Assembly: GCA_944324115.1 (NCBI GenBank)
Contig: CALUVB010000018.1
Location: 1 to 49,312, forward strand
Reading direction: 5' to 3'
Source: an uncultured Elusimicrobiales bacterium
Lineage (GTDB): Bacteria; Elusimicrobiota; Elusimicrobia; Elusimicrobiales; Elusimicrobiaceae
Length of the DNA: 49,312 nucleotides
Positions 16,935 through 25,081 of this stretch are shown in pieces (the stretch's first letter is position 1; every line of letters starts with the position of its first letter). The position numbers and the translations under genes were made by a program. A model generated the notes under the pieces. It was not told where the DNA came from. It ran no database searches and saw only the letters and a list, made by a program, of their open reading frames with translations.

Positions 16935-17474
16935 TTAAAATTTCATATTTTCGCACAACCGCCTTCCTAATGAAGTATAGCCCGTACAGGTAACCTCATT
17001 AGGATAGTCCGAATGCGCAAACCAAACCAACAAAGTGGCATCAGCATCGACATCATCTCCATATGTATAGCCGTTATTATAATAACTAATTGTTACATAA
17101 CTGCTAGCCGTAGTCACATCTCCGCCTTGAATATTGTCTATAAAGCCAAAAGGACATCCTAAAGCGCCCGTGTCGCTTTTTCTAAGTAATGAGCAATTTT
17201 TGGAATAATCCACGTCTAATTCATCTAACTGAGTAGTATATGTATTATTAGCTATATAATATGTTTCTTGCGCTCTGCGTATTCCTTGCGCCATCTGATA
17301 ATAATTCATCAGCCGGCTTTTGGCCACCGCCGTCTGGTACTGCGGCAACGCAACCGCCGCCAAGATGCCAATTATCAACACCACCACCAACAGTTCTATC
17401 AGCGTAAACCCGCCCACTTTGCTTTTTATGAGGATTTTCCCTGCGAGAAGGTTTTTTTGATAAATTTTGTTCAT
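16935..17474 (-). CDS. Type IV pilin-like protein, pilin F
   Basis: A 179-residue prepilin. The 22-residue leader (MNKIYQKNLLAGKILIKSKVGG) is almost identical to that of pilin [26 protein letters not shown] follows, then a distinct body (TAVAKSRLMNYYQMAQGIRRAQETYYIANNTYTTQLDELDV). Four cysteines are visible in the C-terminal two-thirds (CSLL, GCPF, VTCTGY, RRLCENM). The C-terminus is short (ENMKF). The ATG at 17474 lies in the palindrome centre; a TTG two codons upstream is unlikely. No terminator is evident downstream. Confidence 0.9.
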   Translation of the reverse strand: MNKIYQKNLLAGKILIKSKVGGFTLIELLVVVLIIGILAAVALPQYQTAVAKSRLMNYYQMAQGIRRAQETYYIANNTYTTQLDELDVDYSKNCSLLRKSDTGALGCPFGFIDNIQGGDVTTASSYVTISYYNNGYTYGDDVDADATLLVWFAHSDYPNEVTCTGYTSLGRRLCENMKF

Positions 17475-17508
17475 ATGCAAAATTTATCAAAAAAAAAAAA
17501 CAATGCAA
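17452..17508 (-). promoter_or_regulatory. T-tract palindromic start module of pilin F
   Basis: Minus strand: TTGCAT (17508-17503), TG, 12 T (17500-17489), GATAAATTTTG, CAT, ATG. The 18-bp arms TTTTTTTGATAAATTTTG and CAAAATTTATCAAAAAAA are perfect, with an 8-base centre. Confidence 0.66.
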
Positions 17509-17555
17509 GACCTTTTAAAACCGGCAGACAACATTACAAAACCCCTCCGACAAAT

Positions 17556-17600
17556 GGCGGGGCCATACTGGCCGCGCTGGGTGCACTGCTCAGTTTATAG
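17556..17600 (+). pseudogene. Duplicated 3' remnant of the CD225-like gene
   Basis: These 45 bases encode GGAILAALGALLSL and a stop, the same C-terminus as the CD225-like protein at 15918-16274, with a few substitutions. No start or upstream part exists. The remnant is followed by a copy of the same terminator and a pilin gene, as at the original locus, so it marks the edge of a duplication. Confidence 0.85.
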
Positions 17601-17605
17601 TTTAA

Positions 17606-17630
17606 AATCCCTCGGCATAACCGGGGGATT
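17606..17630 (-). terminator. Terminator of pilin G (duplicated copy)
   Basis: AATCCCTCGG pairs with CCGGGGGATT (one G-U pair). It is the duplicate of the 16279-16305 terminator and lies just after the pilin G stop. Confidence 0.78.
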
Positions 17631-17631
17631 T

Positions 17632-18159
17632 TTATTTAGGAATGCGATAAACTTTATTTCCCTCTATGGTTTCACTCGAAACTGAACCACCCAAACTTTT
17701 ACACAAATACTCCCCTATCTCATTTGCGGCAATACATTGGTCAAAAGCAGAAACTTGTAATAAACGCTGATATATAGCCCCGATATTACGCCCCGCTGCA
17801 ACACGCCAACCTCCATCGGGTCCGCGAATTTGGTAATAAGTTCCATCAGAATAACTTATACCGGAAGAGTTCAGGGTTCCACCGGCAGGCAATTGAATAG
17901 ATAAAAGGCTGAAATCAGCAGTATAGCTGCCGTTTTCCATAAAATACAGTTTTTCGGCGTTTTCAATGCTTTTAGTGACCAATACCATTTCTGCAAAACG
18001 GCTCTTTGCCACCGCTCTTTGGTACTGCGGCAACGCAACCGCCGCCAAGATGCCAATTATCAGCACCACCACCAACAGTTCTATCAGCGTAAACCCGCCT
18101 ACTTTACTTTTTATGAGGATTTTCCCTGCGAGAAGGTTTTTTTGATAAATTTTGCTCAT
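17632..18159 (-). CDS. Type IV pilin-like protein, pilin G
   Basis: A 175-residue prepilin. The leader MSKIYQKNLLAGKILIKSKVGG is that of pilin F, while the body (RAVAKSRFAEMVLVTKSIENAEKLYFMENGSYTADFSLLSIQLP) is nearly that of the broken pilin E. The cysteine pair FDQC..EYLCKSLGG and the ending VYRIPK also match [26 protein letters not shown] with Glu+5 is intact. G is therefore the intact counterpart of E and a mosaic of two neighbours. The ATG at 18159 has no Shine-Dalgarno site. Confidence 0.9.
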   Translation of the reverse strand: MSKIYQKNLLAGKILIKSKVGGFTLIELLVVVLIIGILAAVALPQYQRAVAKSRFAEMVLVTKSIENAEKLYFMENGSYTADFSLLSIQLPAGGTLNSSGISYSDGTYYQIRGPDGGWRVAAGRNIGAIYQRLLQVSAFDQCIAANEIGEYLCKSLGGSVSSETIEGNKVYRIPK

Positions 18160-18193
18160 ATGCAAAATTTATCAAAAAAAAAAAACAATGCAA
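18137..18193 (-). promoter_or_regulatory. T-tract palindromic start module of pilin G
   Basis: Minus strand: TTGCAT (18193-18188), TG, 12 T (18185-18174), GATAAATTTTG, CAT, ATG. The arms are 18 bp and perfect. Almost identical to the pilin F module, including the bases upstream. Confidence 0.66.
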
Positions 18194-18298
18194 GACCTTT
18201 GGGTTTCTTTTCCCCAGCTGAAAAACATTCTTTACCCGCAAAAGCAGCGGACTTGCTCTGCCGATAAAACTCTCCGACAGAAGACAGTCTGGCGGGGG

Positions 18299-20830
18299 TT
18301 ACAAAATTTCAAGCGGAGCAAATTTCAGCATAAACGTACGCTGCACGCCATTGGAAAACTGCACCGTAATCTTGCAGCTGTCTCCAGAGCCGGCTACCGC
18401 CGTTACCGTACCCAGGCCAAATGCGCCGTGCTTGACCTTTCCCCCCACAGCCACTGTCTTTCCATTTCCCGTTGTAGTGGAAGTGCCTTCCGCCTGTTTC
18501 TGCGGACCAGAGAAAGCCCCTGCGCCGGGGAAATGTCTGCGCCCGTCTGAAGCTGAAAAACCGGGCCGGCGGCCGCTGTCTGCCGCTGCGCGCGCACCAT
18601 ACAAAGAGCCTAAGCCCGAAGATCCGTGAAAAGAGGAAGCTGTATAATCCAAATCCTCATCTTCTATCTCATAGCCTTGCTCATCATATTTCTTCTGAAA
18701 TCGGCTGCGGCTGACAAAACCTTCAAATCCGTTATAACTGTTTGCGCTGCGCCCAAAAGACCCTTGATAGCCGCTTTTGTTTTTGGCCCCTCCGTAGAAA
18801 CCGCCTCCCTGTCCGTACAGGCCGTAGCGGGTTTTGAAATTGTCATAGCGCGGCTGGCTTTGTTCCAAGCGTTCGCGTTCCTGCTCATCTAACAGACCGC
18901 TCTCAAATAAAAAGCGGGAAGGAACATTTTCATACATCTTGCCATAGGTTCGGCGGCAGGCGGCATAAGACATAAACAACTTCTCACGGGCACGCGTCAT
19001 AGCTACGTAACAAAGCCGGCGCTCCTCCTCCATCTCATCGCTGTCATCGCGGTTGATAGGGAACAGTCCTTCTTCCAATCCCGTAACAAAAACAGCATTA
19101 AATTCCAAGCCTTTGGCTAAATGGACTGTCATCAGCGTCACAGCCCCTCCCTGTGCGCTTTGGCTTTCATCACTGCCCGTCATTAAGGACACTTCTTGCA
19201 AAAAGTCCGACAAAGAAGCCTCCTTTTCCATTTTTTGGCAGCGGTCTTCGTATTCTCTCACGGCATTAATCAATTCGTTCAAGTTTTGCAATCGGCTTTC
19301 CGCTTCCGGGTCTTTGCCTTCCTCCAAGTCTTTTTGTATGGCTGTTTCATAACCGGATGTTTTTAAAATTCTGTGCATGACTTCCGTCACGGAAGTCAAG
19401 AACAAATCCGCACGCCACCCTTTCACCATACGCACAAATTCCAAGGCGGCCCGACGAGCCATAGGGGTTAGATCCGGCACAGATTGCGCCGCTTCCAGCG
19501 CTCCATATACAGAGATTCCCTGTGTTTGCGCATAAGAAAGCAAACGTTCTTGGGCCGTTTTGCCCAGGCCGCGAGACGGCGTATTTATAACCCGCAGCAA
19601 ACTCATATTGTCATTGGGATTGACCAGCAAGCGCGCATAGCAGAGCATATCCTTGATTTCTTTGCGACTATAGAAACTGACCGTACCCACCAACCGATAC
19701 GGAATTTGATAACGGCGGAACGTTTCTTCAAAGTTGCGGCTTTGAGCGTTGGTGCGGTAAAAAACAGCAATCTCATTAAGAGAGTAGCCCCCTTCTGCCA
19801 CCATAGCCTTAATATTCTGCGCCACCCAAACAGCCTCCAGCCCTTCCGTAGGAGACTGGTGTACGGCAATATCCTCCCCATACTGTTTTTCAGTGAACAG
19901 GTTCTTTTCTTTGCGCTGCGAATTTTTAGAGATCAGTTTGTTGGAAGCTTCCAAAATGACTTTGGTAGAACGATAATTTTGCTCCAGGGTAATGATTTTA
20001 GCGTCTTTGAAATCTTTTTCAAATTCCAAAATATTACGTATGTTCGCCCCGCGCCAGGAATAAATGCTTTGGTCCGGGTCGCCCACCACACTAAGGCGGC
20101 GGTGCTTTTCTGCCAGCATGCGGGTAATGAGGTATTGGGTATGGTTGGTGTCTTGGTATTCATCTACCAAGACATATTGAAAGAATTGTTGATAATAGCT
20201 CCGTACGTCTTCATGCTCTTTGAGCAGCTGCAGTGTTTTGACCAACAAATCGCCAAAGTCCAGCGCACCCGCTTTCTGCAGTTCTTGTTCATAACGTTTA
20301 TACACCTCTGCGGCACGGATACGGGAATCCAATCCGGCGTCCATAGCGGAAGCCATCAGCCTTTCCGGGCTGACGCAGTCGTCTTTGGCGCGGGAAATTA
20401 AACTAACGATTTGATTGACTTCTTTTTTAGGCTCTTTAACGCCACTTTGCTCCAACAGCAAGGTTACCAAACGTTTTTGTTCGCTCTCATCATAAATGGC
20501 AAAATCCCGCGAAAGACCCAGTTTTTCAGCATGCTGGCGCAAAAGACGCACCCCGAAAGAGTGAAAAGTATGGATCCACACATTACGGCTTTGACCGGGC
20601 ACCAGCGCTTCTACACGCTCGCGCATTTCTTGGGCGGCTTTATTGGTAAAAGTTACCGCCAAAATGCGGTACGGAGAGTAGCCGTCATGAATTAATTTGG
20701 CGATTTTAGTCGTCAAAGTTTTGGTTTTGCCCGTACCGGCTCCCGCCACAATAAGACAGGGGCCTGCGTCATAATTTACCGCTTCGGTTTGCTGCGGGTT
20801 TAATGATTTTAAAGCGTCGTCTAGATTCAT
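18299..20830 (-). CDS. pcrA: ATP-dependent DNA helicase UvrD/PcrA
   Basis: An 843-residue superfamily 1A 3'-5' helicase for repair and replication restart. Helicase motifs are in order: the Q motif LNPQQTEAV, motif I AGAGTGKT (residues 29-36), motif Ia AVTFTNKAAQEMRERV, motif II VLVDEYQDTN (about 220), motif III VVGDPDQSIYSWRGA, motif IV ITLEQNYRST, motif V VTLMTVHLAKGLEF and motif VI ERRLCYVAMTRA. The PcrA-type C-terminal Tudor-like domain is present (GGKVKHGAFGLGTVTAV..). Between them is an unusual Gly/Tyr/Ser-rich linker (about 650-780). It begins 1 base after the RDD gene stop and has a weak ribosome site, so translation is probably coupled. Confidence 0.93.
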   Translation of the reverse strand: MNLDDALKSLNPQQTEAVNYDAGPCLIVAGAGTGKTKTLTTKIAKLIHDGYSPYRILAVTFTNKAAQEMRERVEALVPGQSRNVWIHTFHSFGVRLLRQHAEKLGLSRDFAIYDESEQKRLVTLLLEQSGVKEPKKEVNQIVSLISRAKDDCVSPERLMASAMDAGLDSRIRAAEVYKRYEQELQKAGALDFGDLLVKTLQLLKEHEDVRSYYQQFFQYVLVDEYQDTNHTQYLITRMLAEKHRRLSVVGDPDQSIYSWRGANIRNILEFEKDFKDAKIITLEQNYRSTKVILEASNKLISKNSQRKEKNLFTEKQYGEDIAVHQSPTEGLEAVWVAQNIKAMVAEGGYSLNEIAVFYRTNAQSRNFEETFRRYQIPYRLVGTVSFYSRKEIKDMLCYARLLVNPNDNMSLLRVINTPSRGLGKTAQERLLSYAQTQGISVYGALEAAQSVPDLTPMARRAALEFVRMVKGWRADLFLTSVTEVMHRILKTSGYETAIQKDLEEGKDPEAESRLQNLNELINAVREYEDRCQKMEKEASLSDFLQEVSLMTGSDESQSAQGGAVTLMTVHLAKGLEFNAVFVTGLEEGLFPINRDDSDEMEEERRLCYVAMTRAREKLFMSYAACRRTYGKMYENVPSRFLFESGLLDEQERERLEQSQPRYDNFKTRYGLYGQGGGFYGGAKNKSGYQGSFGRSANSYNGFEGFVSRSRFQKKYDEQGYEIEDEDLDYTASSFHGSSGLGSLYGARAAADSGRRPGFSASDGRRHFPGAGAFSGPQKQAEGTSTTTGNGKTVAVGGKVKHGAFGLGTVTAVAGSGDSCKITVQFSNGVQRTFMLKFAPLEIL

Positions 20831-20831
20831 C

Positions 20832-21113
20832 TTATTGTGTTTTATATACTTTGATATGCAACATTTTCTTGCCTAAAGAAGCGCCTTGAAGAGACTCTAA
20901 AGCGGCAAAATACACGATGTTAAAAATAAATCCCAACAAGCCGCCCACCACAGCGCACACATACATGATATTCATCATGGAAACGCCCAACAAACCCAAC
21001 ACCGCCCCAACAAACAAACCGGCCAATATTCCTATAATATAACCGCCTATCGTCAGCAAGACAAAATCCACAAAATATGCTGCAGCCAACTTCCAAAAAC
21101 CTGCCGTTTCCAT
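20832..21113 (-). CDS. Small RDD-family membrane protein
   Basis: A 93-residue protein with an RDD-like layout: GFWKLAAAYFVDFVLLTIGGYI at the N-terminus (the second conserved Asp is D17), a Gly-rich second segment, and ESLQGASLGKKMLHIKV at the C-terminus, the family's third conserved block. Three membrane segments are likely. It is shorter than typical RDD proteins but has both ends. The function of the family is uncertain; some members transport ions or osmolytes. The Shine-Dalgarno site AAGGAGAA lies before the ATG. It sits between the methyltransferase and helicase genes in one minus-strand operon. Confidence 0.78.
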   Translation of the reverse strand: METAGFWKLAAAYFVDFVLLTIGGYIIGILAGLFVGAVLGLLGVSMMNIMYVCAVVGGLLGFIFNIVYFAALESLQGASLGKKMLHIKVYKTQ

Positions 21114-21124
21114 ACCATTTCTCC

Positions 21125-22345
21125 TTATCTGTTTAATTTTAGCTGCACTACTGTTTCTATATGATCCGTATGCGGAAAGAAATCAAACGCTTCCACAGCC
21201 GTCAGCCCGTAGTGCTGGGTTAAAATTTTCAAATCAGCCGCCAGCGTAACCGGGTTGCAGGAAATATATATGATTCGCTCCACTCCTGATTCCGCCACAG
21301 CTTTGGCCGCTTTCGGGTGCATGCCCGAACGCGGCGGATCTAAAATAATCAGCGCGTCTTTTTTATTAATCGGCTGCTGTTTGACAAAATCTTCCACCTT
21401 GGCACAGAAAAACTGCACATTGGTAACGCCGTTTAACTTGGCGTTTTCTATGCCGTTATATACCGCCGGGGCCACCGATTCCACACACAGGCTTTTTTCA
21501 CACAAATCCGCACAAGAAAGCGAAAAACTGCCCGCCCCGCCATACAAATCATAAATTACTTTGGGCGCGATTTCTTTGACTAAAGCACGTACGCGGCTGT
21601 ACATTTTTTGTGCGGTCAATGTATTGGTTTGAAAAAACGACTGAGGAGAAAGCTTAAATACCACTTCCCGTTCCGTTTTCCCGCACGGAGAAGAAAGAAT
21701 GATTTTTTCTTCAATAAAATCTTTGCCTTTGAGCACACGCAAGCTTTCCGGCGCGGCGGTATCAGCCAAAGAAGTATTCAGCGCCAGCATAATGTTTGCC
21801 TGCGGCCATACGCTTTGTACGGCGGACACAAAACTTTTTTCCGGCACGTCATCAGTCACAAACAAGACCACAATAGCCTGGCCCGTATTTTTGCCTACGC
21901 GCAGCATCAGATGGCGCAACACACCGGTATGTTTGCGGTGGTCGTAATATTCCAGATTTTCCGCCTTGGCCCAAGCGCGCACCGCTTGCAAAAGCGGGAT
22001 TAAACCTTCGTCAAACAATACGCATTCTTCTATATCCACGGCGCGGTCCCAGCGGCCTTTAAGCTTGAAACCCAGCGTTTGCTCAAACTCCAGCGGCAAG
22101 GTTTTGTCGCGCTTTACTTTTTTGTCAAAAGGCTCTTTCCACACCGGCTGACGGCAAAAGCCCAACTCCACTTTGTTGCGGAAATAAAACGGGTCGCCGG
22201 TTTTGGTTACGGGGATATCCGCGCTCCAGAAATCTTTTAAAATTTCTTTCAGGCGCGCCTGCTTTGTTGCCACTTGCTGTTCATAGGGCAAATCCAACAT
22301 GGCGCAGCCGCCGCATTGTTTGAAATGTTTACACAGATTAGGCAT
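21125..22345 (-). CDS. rlmD: TrmA-family RNA (uracil-C5)-methyltransferase, RlmD-like
   Basis: A 406-residue SAM-dependent methyltransferase. The N-terminal [4Fe-4S] cysteine pattern C-x5-CGGC (CKHFKQCGGC) opens the protein and there is no TRAM domain. The Rossmann core has IYDLYGGAGSFSL (about residue 265) and LDPPRSGMHPKA (about 333). The catalytic cysteine is in YISCNPVTLAADL (about 362), with the general-base Glu expected near the end (HIETVVQL). It forms 5-methyluridine, probably at 23S rRNA U1939, though tRNA or U747 specificity cannot be excluded. It overlaps ychF by 8 bases. Confidence 0.87.
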   Translation of the reverse strand: MPNLCKHFKQCGGCAMLDLPYEQQVATKQARLKEILKDFWSADIPVTKTGDPFYFRNKVELGFCRQPVWKEPFDKKVKRDKTLPLEFEQTLGFKLKGRWDRAVDIEECVLFDEGLIPLLQAVRAWAKAENLEYYDHRKHTGVLRHLMLRVGKNTGQAIVVLFVTDDVPEKSFVSAVQSVWPQANIMLALNTSLADTAAPESLRVLKGKDFIEEKIILSSPCGKTEREVVFKLSPQSFFQTNTLTAQKMYSRVRALVKEIAPKVIYDLYGGAGSFSLSCADLCEKSLCVESVAPAVYNGIENAKLNGVTNVQFFCAKVEDFVKQQPINKKDALIILDPPRSGMHPKAAKAVAESGVERIIYISCNPVTLAADLKILTQHYGLTAVEAFDFFPHTDHIETVVQLKLNR

Positions 22346-23411
22346 TGATTTTAAACAGGCAAACGTCGCCGTCCTTTACAATATAGTCTTTGCCTTCGGA
22401 GCGGATAAGGCCGTGTTCGCGCAGGGCTTTTTCATCACCGTATTTGACCAAATCGTCAAAGGTATAGACGTCGGCGCGGATAAAACCTTTTTCAAAATCG
22501 CTGTGGATTTTGCCCGCCGCCTGCGGCGCCGTACAGCCCACCGGTATCAGCCAGCTGCGCACTTCCACCTCGCTGCCGGCGGTAAAATAGGTGCAAAGGT
22601 TCAACAGCTTCATACCTTCGCGCACCACTTTTTCAAGACCGGTGTAATCGTTGCCGGTTTCAGCCAGAAACGCTTTCTTTTCTTCTTCGGAAAATTCGGC
22701 GATATCCGCTTCAAATTTCACGCACAGCTCCACAAAACCCGCTCCCGTCTCCTGGGCGTATTGGGCCACTTTTGCGGCGTTGGCGGTGTTGCGCTTTTCG
22801 GAATTATTGCCCACATACAAAACCGGCTTGGCGGTAAGAAACTGGTATTCTTTAAGCACTTCCGGCTCCAAATGCAAGGAAGATACCGGCTTGCCTTCTT
22901 CCAAAGCGGCTTTAATTTGCTTCATGTTTTCAAAGGCGGCAACGGCTTCTTTTTTGCCGCTTTTGGCATTGCTGCCCAAGCGGTCGCAGATTTTGTTGGC
23001 GGTTTCCAAATCCGCCAGCATGAGCTCCGTATTAATGACCTCAATATCGCGCAGCGGGTCCACGGAGTTCATCACATGGGTTACATTATCATCTTCAAAC
23101 AAACGCACCACATGGATAATTGCGTCTACCTCGCGGATATTGGCCAAAAATTTATTGCCCAAGCCTTCTCCCTGGCTGGCTCCTTTGACAATACCGGCAA
23201 TATCTACAAATTTGATAAAAGCGGCGGTTTTCTTGGGCGGTTTAAACATATCAAAAAGCGTATCTAAGCGTTTGTCCGGTATAGGCACAATGCCCACATT
23301 GGGTTCAATGGTGCAGAACGGATAGTTGCTGGCTTCCGCACCGGCGCAGGTGAGTGCATTAAAAAGGGTGGATTTGCCCACATTGGGCAGGCCGACGATG
23401 CCAATTTCCAT
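22338..23411 (-). CDS. ychF: Redox-regulated ATPase YchF
   Basis: A 357-residue Obg-superfamily P-loop protein that binds ATP rather than GTP and associates with ribosomes. Motifs are G1 GLPNVGKST (7-15), switch II FVDIAGIVKGASQGEGLGNKF, and NNSE in place of the usual NKxD (about 204), the change that allows ATP binding. A helical insertion lies between. The C-terminal TGS domain includes LCTYFTAG, RSWLIPVGCTAPQAAGKIHSDFEKGFIRAD and the end KDGDVCLFKINA. The length is normal. AAGGAG precedes the ATG. It is first in the operon ychF-rlmD-RDD-pcrA. Confidence 0.96.
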   Translation of the reverse strand: MEIGIVGLPNVGKSTLFNALTCAGAEASNYPFCTIEPNVGIVPIPDKRLDTLFDMFKPPKKTAAFIKFVDIAGIVKGASQGEGLGNKFLANIREVDAIIHVVRLFEDDNVTHVMNSVDPLRDIEVINTELMLADLETANKICDRLGSNAKSGKKEAVAAFENMKQIKAALEEGKPVSSLHLEPEVLKEYQFLTAKPVLYVGNNSEKRNTANAAKVAQYAQETGAGFVELCVKFEADIAEFSEEEKKAFLAETGNDYTGLEKVVREGMKLLNLCTYFTAGSEVEVRSWLIPVGCTAPQAAGKIHSDFEKGFIRADVYTFDDLVKYGDEKALREHGLIRSEGKDYIVKDGDVCLFKINA

Positions 23412-23733
23412 GGGATAAACTCCTTAAAATGGTAATAATGATGTATGTAAGGTATATTTTAGCATTTTAGCCATTCTAAAAAACGCGCCGCCGCAGAGCC
23501 GGCTCTTTCCGCTGCTTTCTTCATTAAAAACAAGAGGCCTGCGGCGTTTCTTGCGCCATGCCGAGGCCGGCTCTCTCTTGCCCAGCGTTTTGCTGTGGTG
23601 TTTCGTCAAATGGACTGGGCGCCGTTTGCTCTGTTCTGCACGCCTCCTTTCAATGCAAATGTCTTCTCCGCTTCTCAGCATATAAAAGGCCGCTAGGCGG
23701 CGGTATAATAATTTGCTAAAATATATTTGTTAA
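23412..23733. other. Intergenic region before tRNA-Glu
   Basis: A 322-base stretch. Open frames here have no convincing start or family signature. An extended -10 (TGCTAAAAT, about 23714-23722) lies 11 bases before the tRNA and is its likely promoter. Nothing else is recognised. Confidence 0.5.
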
Positions 23734-23807
23734 GTCCCGTTCGTCTAGTGGTCCAGGACGCCGCCCTCTCAAGGCGGAGATCACGAGTTCGAATCTCGTA
23801 CGGGACG
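23734..23807 (+). tRNA. tRNA-Glu (CTC anticodon)
   Basis: A complete 74-base cloverleaf. Acceptor GTCCCGT pairs with ACGGGAC, discriminator G. The D arm is GTCT/GGAC, the anticodon stem CCGCC/GGCGG with loop CTCTCAA (anticodon CTC), and the T arm ACGAG-TTCGAAT-CTCGT. CCA is not encoded. Confidence 0.96.
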
Positions 23808-23816
23808 TGTTTTTAT

Positions 23817-23840
23817 ACCGGCAGGCGGCTCCCTGCCGGT
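23817..23840 (+). terminator. Terminator after tRNA-Glu
   Basis: ACCGGCAGG pairs with CCTGCCGGT, followed by TTTTATTT. Confidence 0.9.
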
Positions 23841-23971
23841 TTTTATTTCTAAAAATACGCAACAGCAGCCAGCTCTTTTCTTATCCGTTCCCGCCTAATC
23901 CCAAATTTCAACCTGTACCTTCTCAAAATTTCATACAATAAGATAAAACACTGTTATTATTGGGAGGATGT

Positions 23972-25024
23972 ATGGAGTTGTCTGTCTTTCAGATTATTTT
24001 GCTGTGTCTATTGATCTTGCTGGTTTTGGTATTACCGCTAACAGTCCATAAAGTAGAAGAAAATTTAGAAGCATTTCTGTTTGCCTGTGGGGCGGTGGCT
24101 GTATCCGTCACAGGAATGTGGAGCTGGGATTTAATCAAAACCGCTCTGGAAGACCCCATCAAAATCACCTTGGCTGTTTTAATAGCGGGTTTATTGTTTA
24201 AACGTTTTCACCACACAGTCCAGCGTATTACCAAGAAAACCGTGTCTGTGATTGGGCTGCGCGCCACACTGGCATTGATTGTATTGGTGTTGGGCATGAC
24301 CTCCAGCGTCATCACCGCCATTATCGCCGCACTTATTTTAGCTGAAATCGTACCGCTCCTGCCCATTACCCGCAAAGGCCGTGTGCAGCTGGTCGTGTAT
24401 AGCTGTTTTGCTATCGGTATGGGAGCGGTGCTGACGTCTATTGGAGAGCCGTTGGGCACCATCGTGCTTTCTAAACTTAAAGGCGCCCCCCACTATGCTG
24501 ATTTTTGGTTTTTGGTGGAACATTTAGGCTGGTTTGTGTTGGGAGGAAATATTCTGCTGGCGCTCTTGGCTACACGTATTGAGGAAGAAAAGACCGCCAC
24601 TGCCAAAGCAATACAGCAAAACGATGCAGAACATACCGTCAAAAGTATCGCCGTACGGGCCGCCAAAGTGTATTTATTCGTAATGGCTCTTGTATTGTTG
24701 GGAGACGGATTGAAGCCACTTGCCGTTATGACGATCTCCCACTTGTCGGAAAATTCTTTATACTTCATCAACATGCTCTCTGCCATCTTGGACAACGCCA
24801 CCCTGGCCGCCATTGAAATCACGCCGGATATTTCCACCCGCAATTTGACCTTCCTGCTGATGAGTTTAATTATTTCCGGCGGCATGCTGATTCCGGGGAA
24901 TATTCCCAATATTATCTGCGCCTCTAAATTAAAAATCAATAGCAAGGAATGGGCCAAAAGTGCCGTACCCTTGGGGGCGGTATTAATGGTGGCCTATTTT
25001 ATTGTATTGCATGCGGCATTGTAA
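23972..25024 (+). CDS. DUF1646 family membrane transporter
   Basis: A 350-residue polytopic protein with about nine to ten membrane segments. Sequence blocks such as GLRATLALIVLVLGMTSSVITAIIAALILAEIVPLLP, GAVLTSIGEPLGTIVLSKL and SGGMLIPGNIPNIICASKL fit the DUF1646 group of the ion transporter superfamily. TSIGEPLGT and PGNIPNI look like the paired substrate-binding hairpins of Na+-coupled carriers, which is inference. The substrate is unknown. A GGGAGG Shine-Dalgarno site sets the start at 23972; an in-frame upstream alternative lies only four codons away. Transcribed alone or with glgP, 57 bases downstream. Confidence 0.8.
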   Translation: MELSVFQIILLCLLILLVLVLPLTVHKVEENLEAFLFACGAVAVSVTGMWSWDLIKTALEDPIKITLAVLIAGLLFKRFHHTVQRITKKTVSVIGLRATLALIVLVLGMTSSVITAIIAALILAEIVPLLPITRKGRVQLVVYSCFAIGMGAVLTSIGEPLGTIVLSKLKGAPHYADFWFLVEHLGWFVLGGNILLALLATRIEEEKTATAKAIQQNDAEHTVKSIAVRAAKVYLFVMALVLLGDGLKPLAVMTISHLSENSLYFINMLSAILDNATLAAIEITPDISTRNLTFLLMSLIISGGMLIPGNIPNIICASKLKINSKEWAKSAVPLGAVLMVAYFIVLHAAL

Positions 25025-25081
25025 TACGTCAGGCCGTGTATAATTTTATATAATGAATCATCTTTGAGGAGAGGAAAGCCC

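Noticed and set aside
23424-23681. 85-codon open frame on the minus strand before tRNA-Glu
   Set aside because: Basic, low-information composition, no family match and no suitable ribosome site at its ATG.
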